A stretch of DNA of 64,000 nt from Atlantibacter subterraneus (GTDB lineage Bacteria; Pseudomonadota; Gammaproteobacteria; Enterobacterales; Enterobacteriaceae): the NCBI RefSeq assembly GCF_007570865.1, contig NZ_VLPS01000003.1:1-64000 (forward strand). Reading direction: 5' to 3'. Below the pieces are notes generated by a model that searched no databases, had not been told where the DNA came from, and saw only the letters and a program-made list of their open reading frames with translations. Numbering within the stretch: the first letter of the stretch is position 1; each line of letters opens with the position of its first letter. The position numbers and the translations under genes were made by a program. This document shows, piece by piece, positions 17,113-26,135 of the stretch.

Positions 17113-17150
17113 GCAATGCAATTGCATTGGCAATGCGTTTGCATTACATT
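17113..17150 (+). promoter_or_regulatory. Tandem operator and promoter of the prlF-yhaV operon
   Basis: Two 17-bp units stand end to end: GCAATGCAATTGCATTG at 17113-17129 and GCAATGCGTTTGCATTA at 17130-17146. Each is itself an inverted repeat (GCAATGC / TTGCATT). TTGCAT at 17122-17127 and TACATT at 17145-17150, 17 bp apart, could be the -35 and -10, so bound repressor would block them. E. coli PrlF represses its own operon, so this is probably the PrlF operator. Confidence 0.65.
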
Positions 17151-17181
17151 AGGTCTGTACACCGTTAAACGGGAGGGATAA

Positions 17182-17526
17182 ATGAATAACGTAGTCATGG
17201 CAGGCGTAACGCTGCGAGCTTCCTCGAAATTAACTGCCCGTAGCCAGACAACCATTCCGGCTTCTGTTAGAGATGCTATGAATTTAAAACCTGGCGAAGA
17301 GATTGAATATGCCGTCCTGGCTGACGGGCAGGTGCTGATGACGCGAAAGCAAACGGATGCCGAAGACGATCCGGTTATGGAAGGTTTTCTGAGCTTCCTT
17401 GCTAACGATATTCAGCACAATCCGTCGCAGATCCACGCGCTGGATACAGCATTCTGGGATGACGTAGAGGCATTAACAGAAGGTGTGGATGTCGATCTCG
17501 ATGCGCCGCTTGCTGATGAGAAATGA
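17182..17526 (+). CDS. prlF: Antitoxin PrlF (SohA), AbrB-like DNA-binding
   Basis: This 114-residue antitoxin has an N-terminal swapped-hairpin AbrB domain with KLTARSQTTIPASVRDAMNLKPGEEIEY, the motif that binds DNA, and an acidic C-terminal half (FWDDVEALTEGVDVDLDAPL) likely to wrap the toxin. It aligns with E. coli PrlF throughout but is clearly diverged. It should neutralise YhaV and repress the operon. A very good GGGAGGG lies 4-5 nt before ATG. Its stop overlaps the yhaV start (ATGA). In E. coli this pair is near agaR, not beside hemB, so it was probably inserted here. Base composition is less GC-rich than its neighbours. Confidence 0.92.
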   Translation: MNNVVMAGVTLRASSKLTARSQTTIPASVRDAMNLKPGEEIEYAVLADGQVLMTRKQTDAEDDPVMEGFLSFLANDIQHNPSQIHALDTAFWDDVEALTEGVDVDLDAPLADEK

Positions 17527-18011
17527 TAATGAATGGAATGCGGGCAGTGGGCCCATGGAAAGTGTATCAACACCCCTGTTTTGTTGCCCAGGTTAAGGCG
17601 CTTCGGGACGAGGTAACCGCGCTCAAACATCACTATCCAGACGACTACCGAAACAAAGCGGCAACCAGGCTGCTAGCGGCTATCAACAAAGCCCGCAAAG
17701 ATATCTCTGCTGACCCAACCCAGGCAAAATTTCGCCTGGGTGACACGTTGGGCGCGGGTTACAGGCACTGGTTTCGGGCAAAGTTTCTCGGCCAGTATCG
17801 CTTATTTTTTCGCTATAGCCTGAGAGAACGCATCATTATTCTCGCATGGGTCAATGATTCGCAAACGAAGCGCGCATATGGCAATAAGCGAGATGCGTAT
17901 AAGGTTTTCGGTGAAATGCTGGCTTCAGGGTATCCACCGGATGACTGGGAAGCCTTACTCAAAGAGACGATGAAGCGAGTCAGCCTGAGTCTGTGCGAAC
18001 CCCAACCCTGA
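17523..18011 (+). CDS. yhaV: Toxin YhaV, ribosome-dependent RNase of the RelE superfamily
   Basis: This 162-residue toxin aligns with E. coli YhaV (154 residues): WKVYQHPCFVAQVKAL at the N-terminus, then KAATRLLAAINKA, then the core RLFFRYSLRERIIILAWVNDSQTKRAYG with basic and aromatic residues expected at the RNA-cleaving surface, and GYPPDDWEALLKE near the end. YhaV cleaves RNA and stops growth unless bound by PrlF. Reading frame and core residues look intact, so it is probably active. Translation is coupled to prlF through the ATGA overlap. In-frame ATGs at codons 3 and 6 are alternative starts. A terminator hairpin follows. Confidence 0.92.
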   Translation: MIMNGMRAVGPWKVYQHPCFVAQVKALRDEVTALKHHYPDDYRNKAATRLLAAINKARKDISADPTQAKFRLGDTLGAGYRHWFRAKFLGQYRLFFRYSLRERIIILAWVNDSQTKRAYGNKRDAYKVFGEMLASGYPPDDWEALLKETMKRVSLSLCEPQP

Positions 18012-18019
18012 AATATACC

Positions 18020-18050
18020 AAACCCGGCATAACGCCGGGTTTGTTGTTTT
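18020..18050 (+). terminator. Terminator of prlF-yhaV
   Basis: AAACCCGGC at 18020-18028 and GCCGGGTTT at 18034-18042 form a perfect stem with a five-base loop, then GTTGTTTT. It lies between convergent yhaV and ampH and may also slow transcripts from the ampH side. Confidence 0.85.
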
Positions 18051-18062
18051 CAGACGCCAGGT

Positions 18063-19244
18063 TTACTCATCGCTTACCGGAACCTGCGCAGACGCGGTAA
18101 CGACCACCGGCTTATTGCCGGTCAGTTCGGTGACCAGGTTATTTACCCCATCGCTCATATTCACAAAGCGAGTGAGCGGTGAACGGGTCACCACCACGAA
18201 AACGCCAATGTTGCTTTGCGGCACCATCGCCATATAGGTGATGAACCCGCCGCCGCCGCCGGTTTTCTGAATGATCCCCGGACGGCCATTCTTCGGCTGC
18301 ATATATACCCAGCCCAGGCCCAGCGCGTCGGCGCGGCCCGGTACGTCCATGCCGATCACTTTGGTGAACTGGCTGCGCTGGTAGATCAGCGTCTGCATCC
18401 GGTCCGCCTGGCTGGTACGGGTATGGAAATCGGACGCCAGGAACTGCTGCATCCAGCGCATCATATCGTCAGGCGTAGAGTAGATCCCGCCGCTGCCAAT
18501 GGCCGCCAGAGTGTTGTTGCACGGGCTGGCGCCTTTTTCCGCCACCATTAAGCGACGGCACTGATCGGGGGATGGCGTAAAGGTGGTGTCCTTCATGCCG
18601 AGAGGACGGGCGATGTACTCGTCAAACAGCTGCGGATACGGCTTGCCCGCCGCGCGGGACAGGGCGTCCGCCAGCAGATCGAAAGCGATATTGGAGTAAG
18701 CGACAACGGTGCCGGGCGCGGCTTTTAAATTCGCGGTAGCAAGCCAGTTCCAGCGCTGCTCACGGGTCGGCCAGACAAATACCGGGCGATGCGCCGCGCC
18801 GCCCGGCTGTTCCCGGGGCAGGGCGCTGGTATGGGTCGCCAGGTTCACCAGAGTAATGGGTTTGCCCTGATAGGTCGGTACCCGCGCGCCGGGAGGGGCA
18901 AATTTACTTAGCGGATCGTCGAGTTTCACCGTTCCCTGATCGAGCAGTTTCACCAGCATTTCGCTGGTCATCAGCTTGGTGAGCGAGGCCACGCGCACCA
19001 CGGAATCGAGCTGCGGGCGTACATTATTGCCCGGGCGGGTTTCGCCGAAGCTGCGGAACACCCGCTGGTTGCCGTCAATCACCACCAACGCCATGCCCGT
19101 CGCACCGCTGCCATAAAAAATATGCTCAGCGTAACGGTCAGTGATTTCGGAAGCGAAGACCGGATCGGGGGAGGTTTGCGCCTGGCTCGCGGCAGGCAGC
19201 AGCACGGCACTCAGTGCGGCGAAAGTAAGCAGACAACGTTTCAA
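18063..19244 (-). CDS. ampH: D,D-carboxypeptidase/endopeptidase AmpH (class C beta-lactamase fold)
   Basis: This 393-residue penicillin-binding protein has a signal peptide (cleaved near Gln-Ala-Gln at 21-23). It has the active-site SLTK with Ser87 and Lys90, the YSN motif in VVAYSNIAFDLL, and KTGG in IIQKTGGGGGF. It trims and cleaves peptidoglycan cross-links and binds beta-lactams without efficient hydrolysis. Sequence follows E. coli AmpH from EITDRYAEHIFYGSGATG onward. It is divergent from sbmA across a 370-bp region. In E. coli ampH is also next to sbmA, and AmpH and SbmA have been discussed together for peptide recycling and uptake. Confidence 0.97.
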   Translation of the reverse strand: MKRCLLTFAALSAVLLPAASQAQTSPDPVFASEITDRYAEHIFYGSGATGMALVVIDGNQRVFRSFGETRPGNNVRPQLDSVVRVASLTKLMTSEMLVKLLDQGTVKLDDPLSKFAPPGARVPTYQGKPITLVNLATHTSALPREQPGGAAHRPVFVWPTREQRWNWLATANLKAAPGTVVAYSNIAFDLLADALSRAAGKPYPQLFDEYIARPLGMKDTTFTPSPDQCRRLMVAEKGASPCNNTLAAIGSGGIYSTPDDMMRWMQQFLASDFHTRTSQADRMQTLIYQRSQFTKVIGMDVPGRADALGLGWVYMQPKNGRPGIIQKTGGGGGFITYMAMVPQSNIGVFVVVTRSPLTRFVNMSDGVNNLVTELTGNKPVVVTASAQVPVSDE

Positions 19245-19476
19245 CGAAGCAATCCATTCAGTCAGTGGCAGAAAAAGCTATTTATACTACGGTTGCCGCT
19301 CCGGCAATGGGCGGATTAACGAAGTGTAGCGAGAAAAAACGTAACCACGGGTTACAGTGGCCCATTTTTTGCCGCGGCTCACAGTGCAAGCTGTTAAAAA
19401 GCCGGGAGTACGCTACGTTTTTAACGTCGCCCCCTCAACACCGCGTCAACGGAACAGTTTGTTACTGAATGCAGCC

Positions 19477-19504
19477 GGAACTAACCAGGCCGCGCTGTGT
19501 CTGA
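19477..19504 (+). promoter_or_regulatory. Sigma-E-type promoter of sbmA-yaiW
   Basis: GGAACTA at 19477-19483, a 15-base spacer, then GTCTGA at 19499-19504; the RpoE consensus is GGAACTT-N15-GTCTAA. It predicts a start near 19510, about 105 bases before sbmA. In E. coli sbmA and yaiW belong to the RpoE envelope-stress regulon. The rest of the ampH-sbmA gap (19245-19614) shows no gene. Confidence 0.75.
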
Positions 19505-19614
19505 TTGTCGCTGCCCCTGAGGCAAATTTTGGGTTGTGATTCAACCCTGAACTGGATGTAAAAACGTTACGCGCAGCAATCGCGATAACAACAAGAATGA
19601 GCAGGAGTGAAGTG

Positions 19615-20829
19615 ATGTTTAAATCGTTCTTTCCCAGGCCGACCGCCTTTTTTTTGTCGGCGTTTATTTGGGCGATGATCGCCGTGATTTTCTGGCAGGC
19701 CGGCGGCGCAGAGTGGGCCGCAAGGCTGGTAGGCGCAAGTAAAGAGGTGCCGATTAGCGCCGCGCGCTTCTGGTCGCTTAGCTATCTCACTTTTTACGTC
19801 TATTACGCTCTTTGCGTGGGGCTGTTTGCGCTGTTCTGGTTTATTCGCAGCCCGCATCGCTGGCAGTACTGGTCGATTCTCGGCTCCGCGCTGATTATTT
19901 TCGTCACCTGGTTTCTGGTGGAAGTGGGCGTGGCGGTTAACGCCTGGTACGCGCCGTTCTACGATTTGATTCAGACCGCACTCAGCTCGCCGCATAAAGT
20001 TTCTATCAATCAGTTTTACCGCGAAGTGGGCGTATTTTTGGGTATCGCGCTGATAGCGGTGGTGGTGAGCGTACTGAACAACTTTTTCATCAGCCACTAT
20101 GTGTTCCGCTGGCGTACCGCGATGAACGAATACTATATGACGCACTGGCAGCGCCTGCGCCATATCGAAGGTGCCGCCCAGCGTGTACAGGAAGATACCA
20201 TGCGTTTTGCGTCCACGCTGGAAAGCATGGGCGTCAGCTTTATTAACGCCATCATGACGCTGATCGCCTTTCTGCCGGTGCTGGTGGCGCTCTCCCCGCA
20301 CGTGAAAGAGTTGCCGATTATCGGTTATGTGCCTTATGGCCTGGTAATCGCCGCGATTATCTGGTCGCTGATGGGCACCGGTTTGCTGGCGGTGGTGGGG
20401 ATCAAACTGCCAGGGCTGGAATTTAAAAATCAGCGTGTGGAAGCCGCCTACCGTAAGGAGCTGGTTTACGGCGAAGATGACGCCAATCGTGCCACTCCAC
20501 CGACGGTGCGTGAACTGTTCGGCGCGGTGCGTCGCAACTACTTCCGCCTCTACTTCCACTACATGTATTTCAACATCGCGCGCATTTTGTATTTGCAGGT
20601 GGATAACGTATTCGGCTTGTTCCTGCTGTTTCCGTCGATTGTGGCGGGTACTATTACCCTCGGCCTGATGACCCAAATCACCAACGTGTTCGGCCAGGTG
20701 CGCGGAGCGTTCCAGTATCTGATTAGCTCCTGGACCACGCTGGTGGAACTGATGTCGATCTATAAGCGTCTGCGCAGTTTCGAGCGCGAGCTGGATACGC
20801 CACAGCAGGAGATGGCCGAAGCGAATTAA
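19615..20829 (+). CDS. sbmA: Peptide antibiotic transporter SbmA
   Basis: This 404-residue inner-membrane protein resembles the membrane half of an ABC exporter but has no ATPase domain. Several spans are visible ([48 protein letters not shown] and more). E. coli SbmA is a dimer that uses the proton gradient to import microcin B17, microcin J25, bleomycin and proline-rich peptides; the sequence here is highly similar. ATG at 19615 follows AGGAG by 8-9 nt; an in-frame ATG 18 bases upstream lacks that spacing. It is followed by yaiW after 18 bp, as in E. coli. Confidence 0.97.
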   Translation: MFKSFFPRPTAFFLSAFIWAMIAVIFWQAGGAEWAARLVGASKEVPISAARFWSLSYLTFYVYYALCVGLFALFWFIRSPHRWQYWSILGSALIIFVTWFLVEVGVAVNAWYAPFYDLIQTALSSPHKVSINQFYREVGVFLGIALIAVVVSVLNNFFISHYVFRWRTAMNEYYMTHWQRLRHIEGAAQRVQEDTMRFASTLESMGVSFINAIMTLIAFLPVLVALSPHVKELPIIGYVPYGLVIAAIIWSLMGTGLLAVVGIKLPGLEFKNQRVEAAYRKELVYGEDDANRATPPTVRELFGAVRRNYFRLYFHYMYFNIARILYLQVDNVFGLFLLFPSIVAGTITLGLMTQITNVFGQVRGAFQYLISSWTTLVELMSIYKRLRSFERELDTPQQEMAEAN

Positions 20830-20847
20830 CCCACACACGGAGCGCGA

Positions 20848-21933
20848 ATGCGACTGCAAAACGGAAAACGCGTCAGCCTGCTGGCACTGCTGGTGCTGGC
20901 GGGATGCGCCAGCAAACCCACGCCGGAGAAACCCTCCGGCCCCACGGTAGACGTGGCGCAAACGGTGAAGCGTAAAATGCCCGCCAGCGTGAAAGATCGC
21001 GACGGCTGGGCGAAGGAAATCGCCACGGCATTCGACAGCCAGAAAATCGCCCCGACGGAAGAGAACGTCTGTTCGGTGCTGGCGGTGGCCGAGCAGGAGG
21101 CCAATTACCAGGCCGATCCGGTCGTGCCGGGGTTAAGTAAAATCGCCTGGAAAGAGATTGAGCGGCGCGCCGACCGGGTTCACGTGCCGATGTTTTTGGT
21201 ACGCACCGCGCTGATGATCACATCGCCCAACGGCAAGAGCTACAGCGAACGACTGGACAAGGTAACCACCGAAAAACAGCTTAGCGCCATTTTCGACGAC
21301 TTTATCGGCATGGTTCCCATGGGCCAGACGCTGTTCGGCAATTTAAACCCGGTGCATACCGGCGGCCCAATGCAGGTCAGCATTGCGTTTGCCGAGGCCC
21401 ATACCCGCGGCTACCCGTGGAAAATGGACGGCACGGTGCGCCAGGAAGTATTCAGCCGCCGTGGCGGATTGTGGTTCGGGATTTACCATCTGCTGAACTA
21501 CCCGGCGAATTACACCCAGCCGCTGTACCGCTACGCCGACTTTAACGCCGGGTGGTACGCCAGCCGCAACGCCGCGTTCCAGTACGCCGTCAGCAAGGCC
21601 AGCGGCGTGAAGCTGGCGCTGGACGGCGATCTGATCCGCTACGACAGCGACGAGCCCGGCAATACCGAGCTGGCGGTGCGTAAGCTGAAAACCGGGCTGA
21701 GCGACAGCGAGATCCATCGCGCCCTGAAGAAGGGCGACGCGTTAGATTTCGAAGAAACCGCGCTGTACAACAAAGTGTTTGAACTGGCGGAGAAGAAGAC
21801 CGGTAAGCCGCTGGCGCGTGAAATGCTGCCGGGGATCCAGCTTGAGAGCCCGAAAATCACCCGCAATCTCACCACGGCGTGGTTTGCGAAGCGGGTTGAC
21901 GATCGTCGGGCTCGCTGTATGAACAAATCGTAA
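20848..21933 (+). CDS. yaiW: Surface-exposed outer-membrane lipoprotein YaiW
   Basis: This 361-residue lipoprotein begins MRLQNGKRVSLLALLVLAGC with lipobox L-A-G-C, Cys20 being the lipidated residue. The residue at +2 is Ala, so export to the outer membrane is expected. The mature part belongs to the DUF1615 family (KIAWKEIERRADRVHVPMFLVRTALM, LLNYPANYTQPLYRYADFNAGWYASRNAAFQ). In E. coli YaiW cooperates with SbmA in uptake of proline-rich peptides such as Bac7. It shares the sbmA transcript (18-bp gap) and therefore the sigma-E-type promoter. Its stop is three bases from the end of the convergent yaiY. Confidence 0.94.
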   Translation: MRLQNGKRVSLLALLVLAGCASKPTPEKPSGPTVDVAQTVKRKMPASVKDRDGWAKEIATAFDSQKIAPTEENVCSVLAVAEQEANYQADPVVPGLSKIAWKEIERRADRVHVPMFLVRTALMITSPNGKSYSERLDKVTTEKQLSAIFDDFIGMVPMGQTLFGNLNPVHTGGPMQVSIAFAEAHTRGYPWKMDGTVRQEVFSRRGGLWFGIYHLLNYPANYTQPLYRYADFNAGWYASRNAAFQYAVSKASGVKLALDGDLIRYDSDEPGNTELAVRKLKTGLSDSEIHRALKKGDALDFEETALYNKVFELAEKKTGKPLAREMLPGIQLESPKITRNLTTAWFAKRVDDRRARCMNKS

Positions 21934-21935
21934 GA

Positions 21936-22253
21936 TTAGTAGCGTCGTTGTTGAAAGCGTAGCCACAGGCTAATCGCCGCCGCGATCAGGCAGCCCACTA
22001 AAAAGGGCACCAGTCCAAAGATCGTGCCGACCAGCATTCCTATCTCGATGTGCGGTCGGCCGTTCTCCTTCACATCAAGTTGCATCAAGTGCTCAAACAC
22101 ACCGGGTGCATTCACCAACATGTTCAGAATCTGCGATCCGACCCAGAAGCAGAACAGGACAAAAACCGCGTACGCGATATTGCCGAGCGTGGTCGACGGC
22201 TCGCGCTTTTTCCCTGCGATGATGGTGGACTTCGACAAAGTAAACTCTGCCAT
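21936..22253 (-). CDS. yaiY: Inner-membrane protein YaiY (DUF2755)
   Basis: This 105-residue protein has two membrane spans ([22 protein letters not shown] and [22 protein letters not shown]) and a short basic C-terminus. It aligns with E. coli YaiY, whose function is unknown. ATG at 22253 is chosen over an earlier in-frame ATG because GGGAGG lies 7 nt upstream and it matches the E. coli start. It is convergent with yaiW and divergent from yaiZ. The gap to yaiZ (22254-22537) is AT-rich; no clear site was found in it. Confidence 0.9.
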   Translation of the reverse strand: MAEFTLSKSTIIAGKKREPSTTLGNIAYAVFVLFCFWVGSQILNMLVNAPGVFEHLMQLDVKENGRPHIEIGMLVGTIFGLVPFLVGCLIAAAISLWLRFQQRRY

Positions 22254-22537
22254 AATGACCTCCCGGAAACGCATAAAACCCAGGCATTTCGCCTGATGAC
22301 TCACAGGCGAGTCTGACAGTTGATCGCAAATGTCAATATCGGATTTCTGGTAAATTCGTGTCCAGATTACTCCTGGATGTCAGAAGTATGTCTGTAGTCA
22401 CATTTTTGTAACTTTTGTGAATGACGATTAACATCATGCTTTTGACGTATTTGTCACGGCGTGTAAAGGCGCGCGCCGTGCCGCAGACAGCCTGAAAGCG
22501 ATATGCGATGATGCCGTTTTTATTCTCTGGAGCCACC

Positions 22538-22753
22538 ATGAATCTGCCCGCAAAAATTCGCCGCGACTGGCACTACTACGCCGTCGCTATCGGCCTGATT
22601 TTTATTATGAACGGCGTTGTCGGCCTGCTGGGTTTTGAAGCCAAAGGCTGGCAAACCTATGCGGTAGGGCTGGTGACCTGGGTGATTAGCTTCTGGCTGG
22701 CGGGGTTGGTGATCCGTCGGCGTCCGGAAGAATCGGACGCCGCACAAGAGTAA
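22538..22753 (+). CDS. yaiZ: Inner-membrane protein YaiZ (DUF2754)
   Basis: This 71-residue protein has two membrane spans (YYAVAIGLIFIMNGVVGLLGF and YAVGLVTWVISFWLAGLVI) followed by a charged tail. It is nearly the same as E. coli YaiZ (70 residues), of unknown function. ATG at 22538 follows GGAG by 6 nt; an in-frame ATG ten codons earlier is less well placed. The gene ends three bases from the stop of convergent ddlA. Confidence 0.9.
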   Translation: MNLPAKIRRDWHYYAVAIGLIFIMNGVVGLLGFEAKGWQTYAVGLVTWVISFWLAGLVIRRRPEESDAAQE

Positions 22754-22756
22754 CGA

Positions 22757-23857
22757 TTAGAGCGTAATAGTGCTCTTCAGGGCGCTATCCTGAGCATGGC
22801 GCTCCAGCGCCAGCTCAATCAGCCGGGTAATCAGTTGCTGATAGCTGATGCCGCTGGCCTGCCACAGCTTCGGGTACATGCTGATATTGGTAAAACCGGG
22901 CAGGGTGTTGATCTCATTGATAATCACCTGATCATCCGGCGTCAGGAATACATCTACCCGCGCCATGCCGCTGCACTCCAGGGTCTGGTACGCCTGTACC
23001 GCAATGGCGCGAATTTTGTCGTTTATCTCCGCCGGGATCGCCGCAGGCACTTCCACCCGCGCGGCGTTGCCGTCAATGTATTTGGTGTCGTAAGAGTAGA
23101 ATGCGCTGTTGACGACGATCTCACCGCAGGTACTGGCCTGCGGACGATCGTTGCCCAGCACGGCGCATTCGATCTCCCGGCCCACGATCCCGGTTTCCAC
23201 CACCACTTTATGATCGAATTCAAACGCCAGATCGACTGCCGCGCGGTATTCCGCTTCGTTGGTGACTTTGCTGACGCCCACTGACGAGCCCTGGTTTGCT
23301 GGCTTCACAAACATCGGTACGCCCAGCTTAGTTACAACATACTCAAAGTCATACTGCGAGCGGTTGGCGCGAGTGAGGGTGACGAACGGCGCAACCGCCA
23401 GACCGGCGTCGCGCAACAGGCGCTTGGCAACGTCCTTATCCATGCTGACGGCGGAGCCCAGTACGCCGGAGCCAACGAACGGCAGGTTCGCAACGCGCAG
23501 TAATCCCTGCAGGCAGCCATCTTCACCCAGGGTACCGTGAACGATGGGGAAAATCACATCCACCTGCGGCAGGGCTGCATGGCTGTGGGTTTCGATAAGC
23601 TGCTGCGCGGTCTGGCCGGGAATCAGCGCCAGCGTTTTCTCTGAACGGTTAAGCGCAATATGGGCGGGATCGTGGGCGTTGATCAGGTATCCGCTGGCGT
23701 CATTGACGTGCCATTCGCCCTGTTTATCAATGCCCATCAGCACCACGTCAAACTTCTCTTTATCAATGGCGTCGACGATATTTTTCGCTGACTGAAGTGA
23801 TACCTCGTGTTCAGATGATTTGCCACCGAACACAATCCCTACCCGCAGTTTTGCCAT
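22757..23857 (-). CDS. ddlA: D-alanine--D-alanine ligase A
   Basis: This 366-residue cytosolic ATP-grasp enzyme makes the D-Ala-D-Ala dipeptide of peptidoglycan precursors. Visible motifs are the N-terminal [18 protein letters not shown], the ATP-grasp [23 protein letters not shown], and the Mg-binding end [20 protein letters not shown]. It is close to E. coli DdlA over its length. ATG at 23857 (MAKLRVG) matches the E. coli start; two earlier in-frame ATGs have no better ribosome-binding site. It is divergent from the peptidase-like gene at 23986, whose predicted substrate class is the same D-Ala-D-Ala bond. Confidence 0.97.
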   Translation of the reverse strand: MAKLRVGIVFGGKSSEHEVSLQSAKNIVDAIDKEKFDVVLMGIDKQGEWHVNDASGYLINAHDPAHIALNRSEKTLALIPGQTAQQLIETHSHAALPQVDVIFPIVHGTLGEDGCLQGLLRVANLPFVGSGVLGSAVSMDKDVAKRLLRDAGLAVAPFVTLTRANRSQYDFEYVVTKLGVPMFVKPANQGSSVGVSKVTNEAEYRAAVDLAFEFDHKVVVETGIVGREIECAVLGNDRPQASTCGEIVVNSAFYSYDTKYIDGNAARVEVPAAIPAEINDKIRAIAVQAYQTLECSGMARVDVFLTPDDQVIINEINTLPGFTNISMYPKLWQASGISYQQLITRLIELALERHAQDSALKSTITL

Positions 23858-23951
23858 TTCTCTGTCCATCTCATAAAAATCAAAGCACACAACATAGCAC
23901 GCTCAATTCGGCTATTCATGCTCAATCGTAAGGGGATACAGGCGTCAGCCG

Positions 23952-23958
23952 CTATACT
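23952..23958 (+). promoter_or_regulatory. Sigma-S-like -10 before the peptidase-like gene
   Basis: CTATACT at 23952-23958, 27 bp before the start codon, with no convincing -35. It is the same heptamer as before the DJ-1, dgcC, yaiA and tsaA genes in this window. Confidence 0.45.
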
Positions 23959-23985
23959 GGTAGTTCACAGAAACGGAGGGCGTGG

Positions 23986-24684
23986 ATGGCGACGACGGGC
24001 GGAATGATTACCGGATTTTTACTCACTGCGCTGGCAGGGTGGGGGCTGTATGAATATCTGCCGCCGCAGTATAACCCCTTCGCACCGCTCTCCCCCAGCG
24101 ACCCGCCCACCGTAGTGACCCGCTATAAACTGCGTCAGCTCGCCAATGACCCGGCGGCCTGTATGGCAGTGCTCAGGCAAGCCAGCGAGCAGGGAATGAT
24201 TCAGTTTCGTGAGCAATCCAGCACCACCGGCAACTGCCCGCTGGATTCTCCGGTGCGCGTCACGCGCTTTGGCGAGGTGCAGCTCAGCAGCAGCTTTTTA
24301 GCCAGCTGCCCGCTGGCGCTGAGTTCGGCGATGTTCGTTCAGCAGCGCGCGGTGCCGACGGCGCAGCAGATCATGGGTAGCCCGCTGCGGCGTATCGATC
24401 ACCTTGGCAGCTTCGCCTGCCGCAATATCTACAACCGCGAGCAGGCGCGGCGCAGCGAACACGCCACGGCGGATGCCCTGGACATCAGCGGTTTTCGCTT
24501 CGCCAACGGTCAGCAAATCACGGTGCGAAAAGGCTGGAATGAAAGCGGGCCGCGCGGCGAGGTCATGCGCGAACTGTTCAGCCACAGCTGTGCGTTTTAC
24601 GGCAATTCACTCGGGCCGAACTACAACGCCGCCCACGCCGATCATTTTCATTTAGGCATGCGCGGATTTGGGATCTGCCGTTAA
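23986..24684 (+). CDS. Extensin-like C-terminal domain protein, putative D,D-peptidase
   Basis: This 232-residue protein has an N-terminal hydrophobic stretch at about 7-20 (signal or anchor) and then an extensin-like C domain. The pattern Ser157-x-His159 ... Asp166 (SEHATADALD) and a later His220-x-His222 (HADHFHLG) match the S-x-H-(x)6-D ... H-x-H zinc site of LAS/VanY-type D-Ala-D-Ala peptidases. Six Cys (59, 84, 108, 145, 202, 231) could form disulfides, consistent with periplasmic location. The gene is divergent from ddlA. GGAGGG precedes ATG. I infer a peptidoglycan peptidase; enzymatic activity of this family in enterobacteria is not established by the sequence. Confidence 0.8.
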   Translation: MATTGGMITGFLLTALAGWGLYEYLPPQYNPFAPLSPSDPPTVVTRYKLRQLANDPAACMAVLRQASEQGMIQFREQSSTTGNCPLDSPVRVTRFGEVQLSSSFLASCPLALSSAMFVQQRAVPTAQQIMGSPLRRIDHLGSFACRNIYNREQARRSEHATADALDISGFRFANGQQITVRKGWNESGPRGEVMRELFSHSCAFYGNSLGPNYNAAHADHFHLGMRGFGICR

Positions 24685-24713
24685 AGCATATTCCCCGGCG
24701 AGCAGGCGGTTAT

Positions 24714-24733
24714 TTCGTGATGCATATCACGGT
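24714..24733. promoter_or_regulatory. CRP-like palindrome upstream of the MFS gene
   Basis: CGTGAT-GCAT-ATCACG at 24716-24731 fits TGTGA-N6-TCACA with one mismatch on each outer side. A second palindrome, GTGAT-AA-ATCAC, lies about 30 bp further on with spacing unlike CRP. Both are in the 168-bp gap before the MFS gene. Confidence 0.5.
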
Positions 24734-24852
24734 AAAGCGCTTTTGTGTGATAAATCACTGAATTTCACCACAGCGCATGGATCGCAAGAAGTTGCATGCA
24801 GACTCTTGCTACCCTGCCATAAAATCTTCACATCTTATTGAAAACGCGCGTC

Positions 24853-26064
24853 ATGGAATCCTGGAAAGTTAATCTTATCTCTGTCTGGTTCGGCTGCTTT
24901 TTTACCGGGTTGGCGATCAGTCAGATTTTACCGTTTTTGCCGCTGTACGTAGCGCAGCTTGGCGTCACGTCTCATGAAGCGCTGTCGATGTGGTCCGGGC
25001 TGACCTTTAGCGTTACGTTTCTGGTCTCCGCCATCGTCTCGCCGATGTGGGGCAGCCTGGCGGATCGCAAAGGCCGCAAACTGATGCTACTGCGCGCGTC
25101 GCTGGGTATGGCGGTGGCGATCCTGTTACAGGCCTTCGCCACCAATGTCTGGCAACTGTTTTTCCTGCGCGCCCTGATGGGCCTGACCTCAGGCTACATT
25201 CCTAATGCCATGGCGCTGGTGGCATCCCAGGTGCCGCGCGAGCGCAGCGGCTGGGCGCTGAGTACGCTGTCAACCGCGCAGATCAGCGGTGTGATAGCCG
25301 GGCCGCTGATGGGCGGTTTCCTGGCGGACTGGGTGGGGTTGCACTGGGTATTTTTAATTACAGCAGGCTTATTGATGGTCAGTTTTGTGGTGACGCTGTT
25401 CTTTATTAAAGAGGGCGTACGCACGGTCATTACTAAAGATCAGCGTCTGAGCGGCAAAGCGGTGTTCGCGTCATTACCCTATCCTGGCCTGATCGTTAGC
25501 CTGTTCGTTACCACCATGGTGATCCAACTGTGTAACGGTTCGGTGGGGCCGATCCTGGCGCTGTTTATCCAGTCGCTCGCGCCGCAAAGCAATAACATCG
25601 CGTTTTTGAGCGGCTTGATTGCCGCAGTGCCTGGCGTTTCGGCGTTAATCAGCGCGCCGCGCCTCGGGAAACTGGGCGATCGCATCGGCACTGCGCGTAT
25701 CCTGATGGCGACGCTAATCGTCGCCGTAGTGCTGTTTTTCGCCATGTCGTTCGTCACCAACCCGGTGCAACTGGGCATCCTGCGATTCCTGCTGGGTTTC
25801 GCCGATGGTGCCATGCTGCCAGCGGTGCAAACGCTGCTATTAAAATATTCCAGCGACCAGATCACCGGGCGTATTTTCGGGTACAACCAGTCGTTTATGT
25901 ATCTGGGCAATGTTGTCGGGCCGTTGATGGGCGCGGGCGTTAGCGCCGCTGCCGGGTTTCGCTGGGTATTTATTGCTACGGCGCTGGTCGTACTGATTAA
26001 TATTGTTCAGCTTGCGGTTGCACTTAATCGCACCGCCGCCAAAAGACGCGCGGCAGGGCGTTGA
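24853..26064 (+). CDS. MFS drug/solute exporter, MdtG-like
   Basis: This 403-residue inner-membrane carrier has 12 predicted spans. It contains the MFS loop 2-3 motif [13 protein letters not shown] and its second-half counterpart [12 protein letters not shown]. It resembles E. coli MdtG over its length ([44 protein letters not shown]) but is diverged enough to be a paralogue, so substrates (MdtG: fosfomycin, deoxycholate) should not be copied across. ATG at 24853 matches the family start; a TTG five codons earlier is possible. Neither has a good ribosome-binding site. In E. coli no MFS gene sits at this point between ddlA and iraP. Confidence 0.85.
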   Translation: MESWKVNLISVWFGCFFTGLAISQILPFLPLYVAQLGVTSHEALSMWSGLTFSVTFLVSAIVSPMWGSLADRKGRKLMLLRASLGMAVAILLQAFATNVWQLFFLRALMGLTSGYIPNAMALVASQVPRERSGWALSTLSTAQISGVIAGPLMGGFLADWVGLHWVFLITAGLLMVSFVVTLFFIKEGVRTVITKDQRLSGKAVFASLPYPGLIVSLFVTTMVIQLCNGSVGPILALFIQSLAPQSNNIAFLSGLIAAVPGVSALISAPRLGKLGDRIGTARILMATLIVAVVLFFAMSFVTNPVQLGILRFLLGFADGAMLPAVQTLLLKYSSDQITGRIFGYNQSFMYLGNVVGPLMGAGVSAAAGFRWVFIATALVVLINIVQLAVALNRTAAKRRAAGR

Positions 26065-26135
26065 TGTATCATATATTTTCAGCGTGATTTTATTAATCGT
26101 CGTTGGCGAACCGTTTATTCGCCATAGGGAATCAT

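Noticed and set aside
19567-20961. 464-codon open frame antisense to sbmA
   Set aside because: Its composition (His/Gln/Arg-rich) is that of a shadow of a GC-rich gene, there is no ribosome-binding site, and the opposite strand is a conserved transporter.
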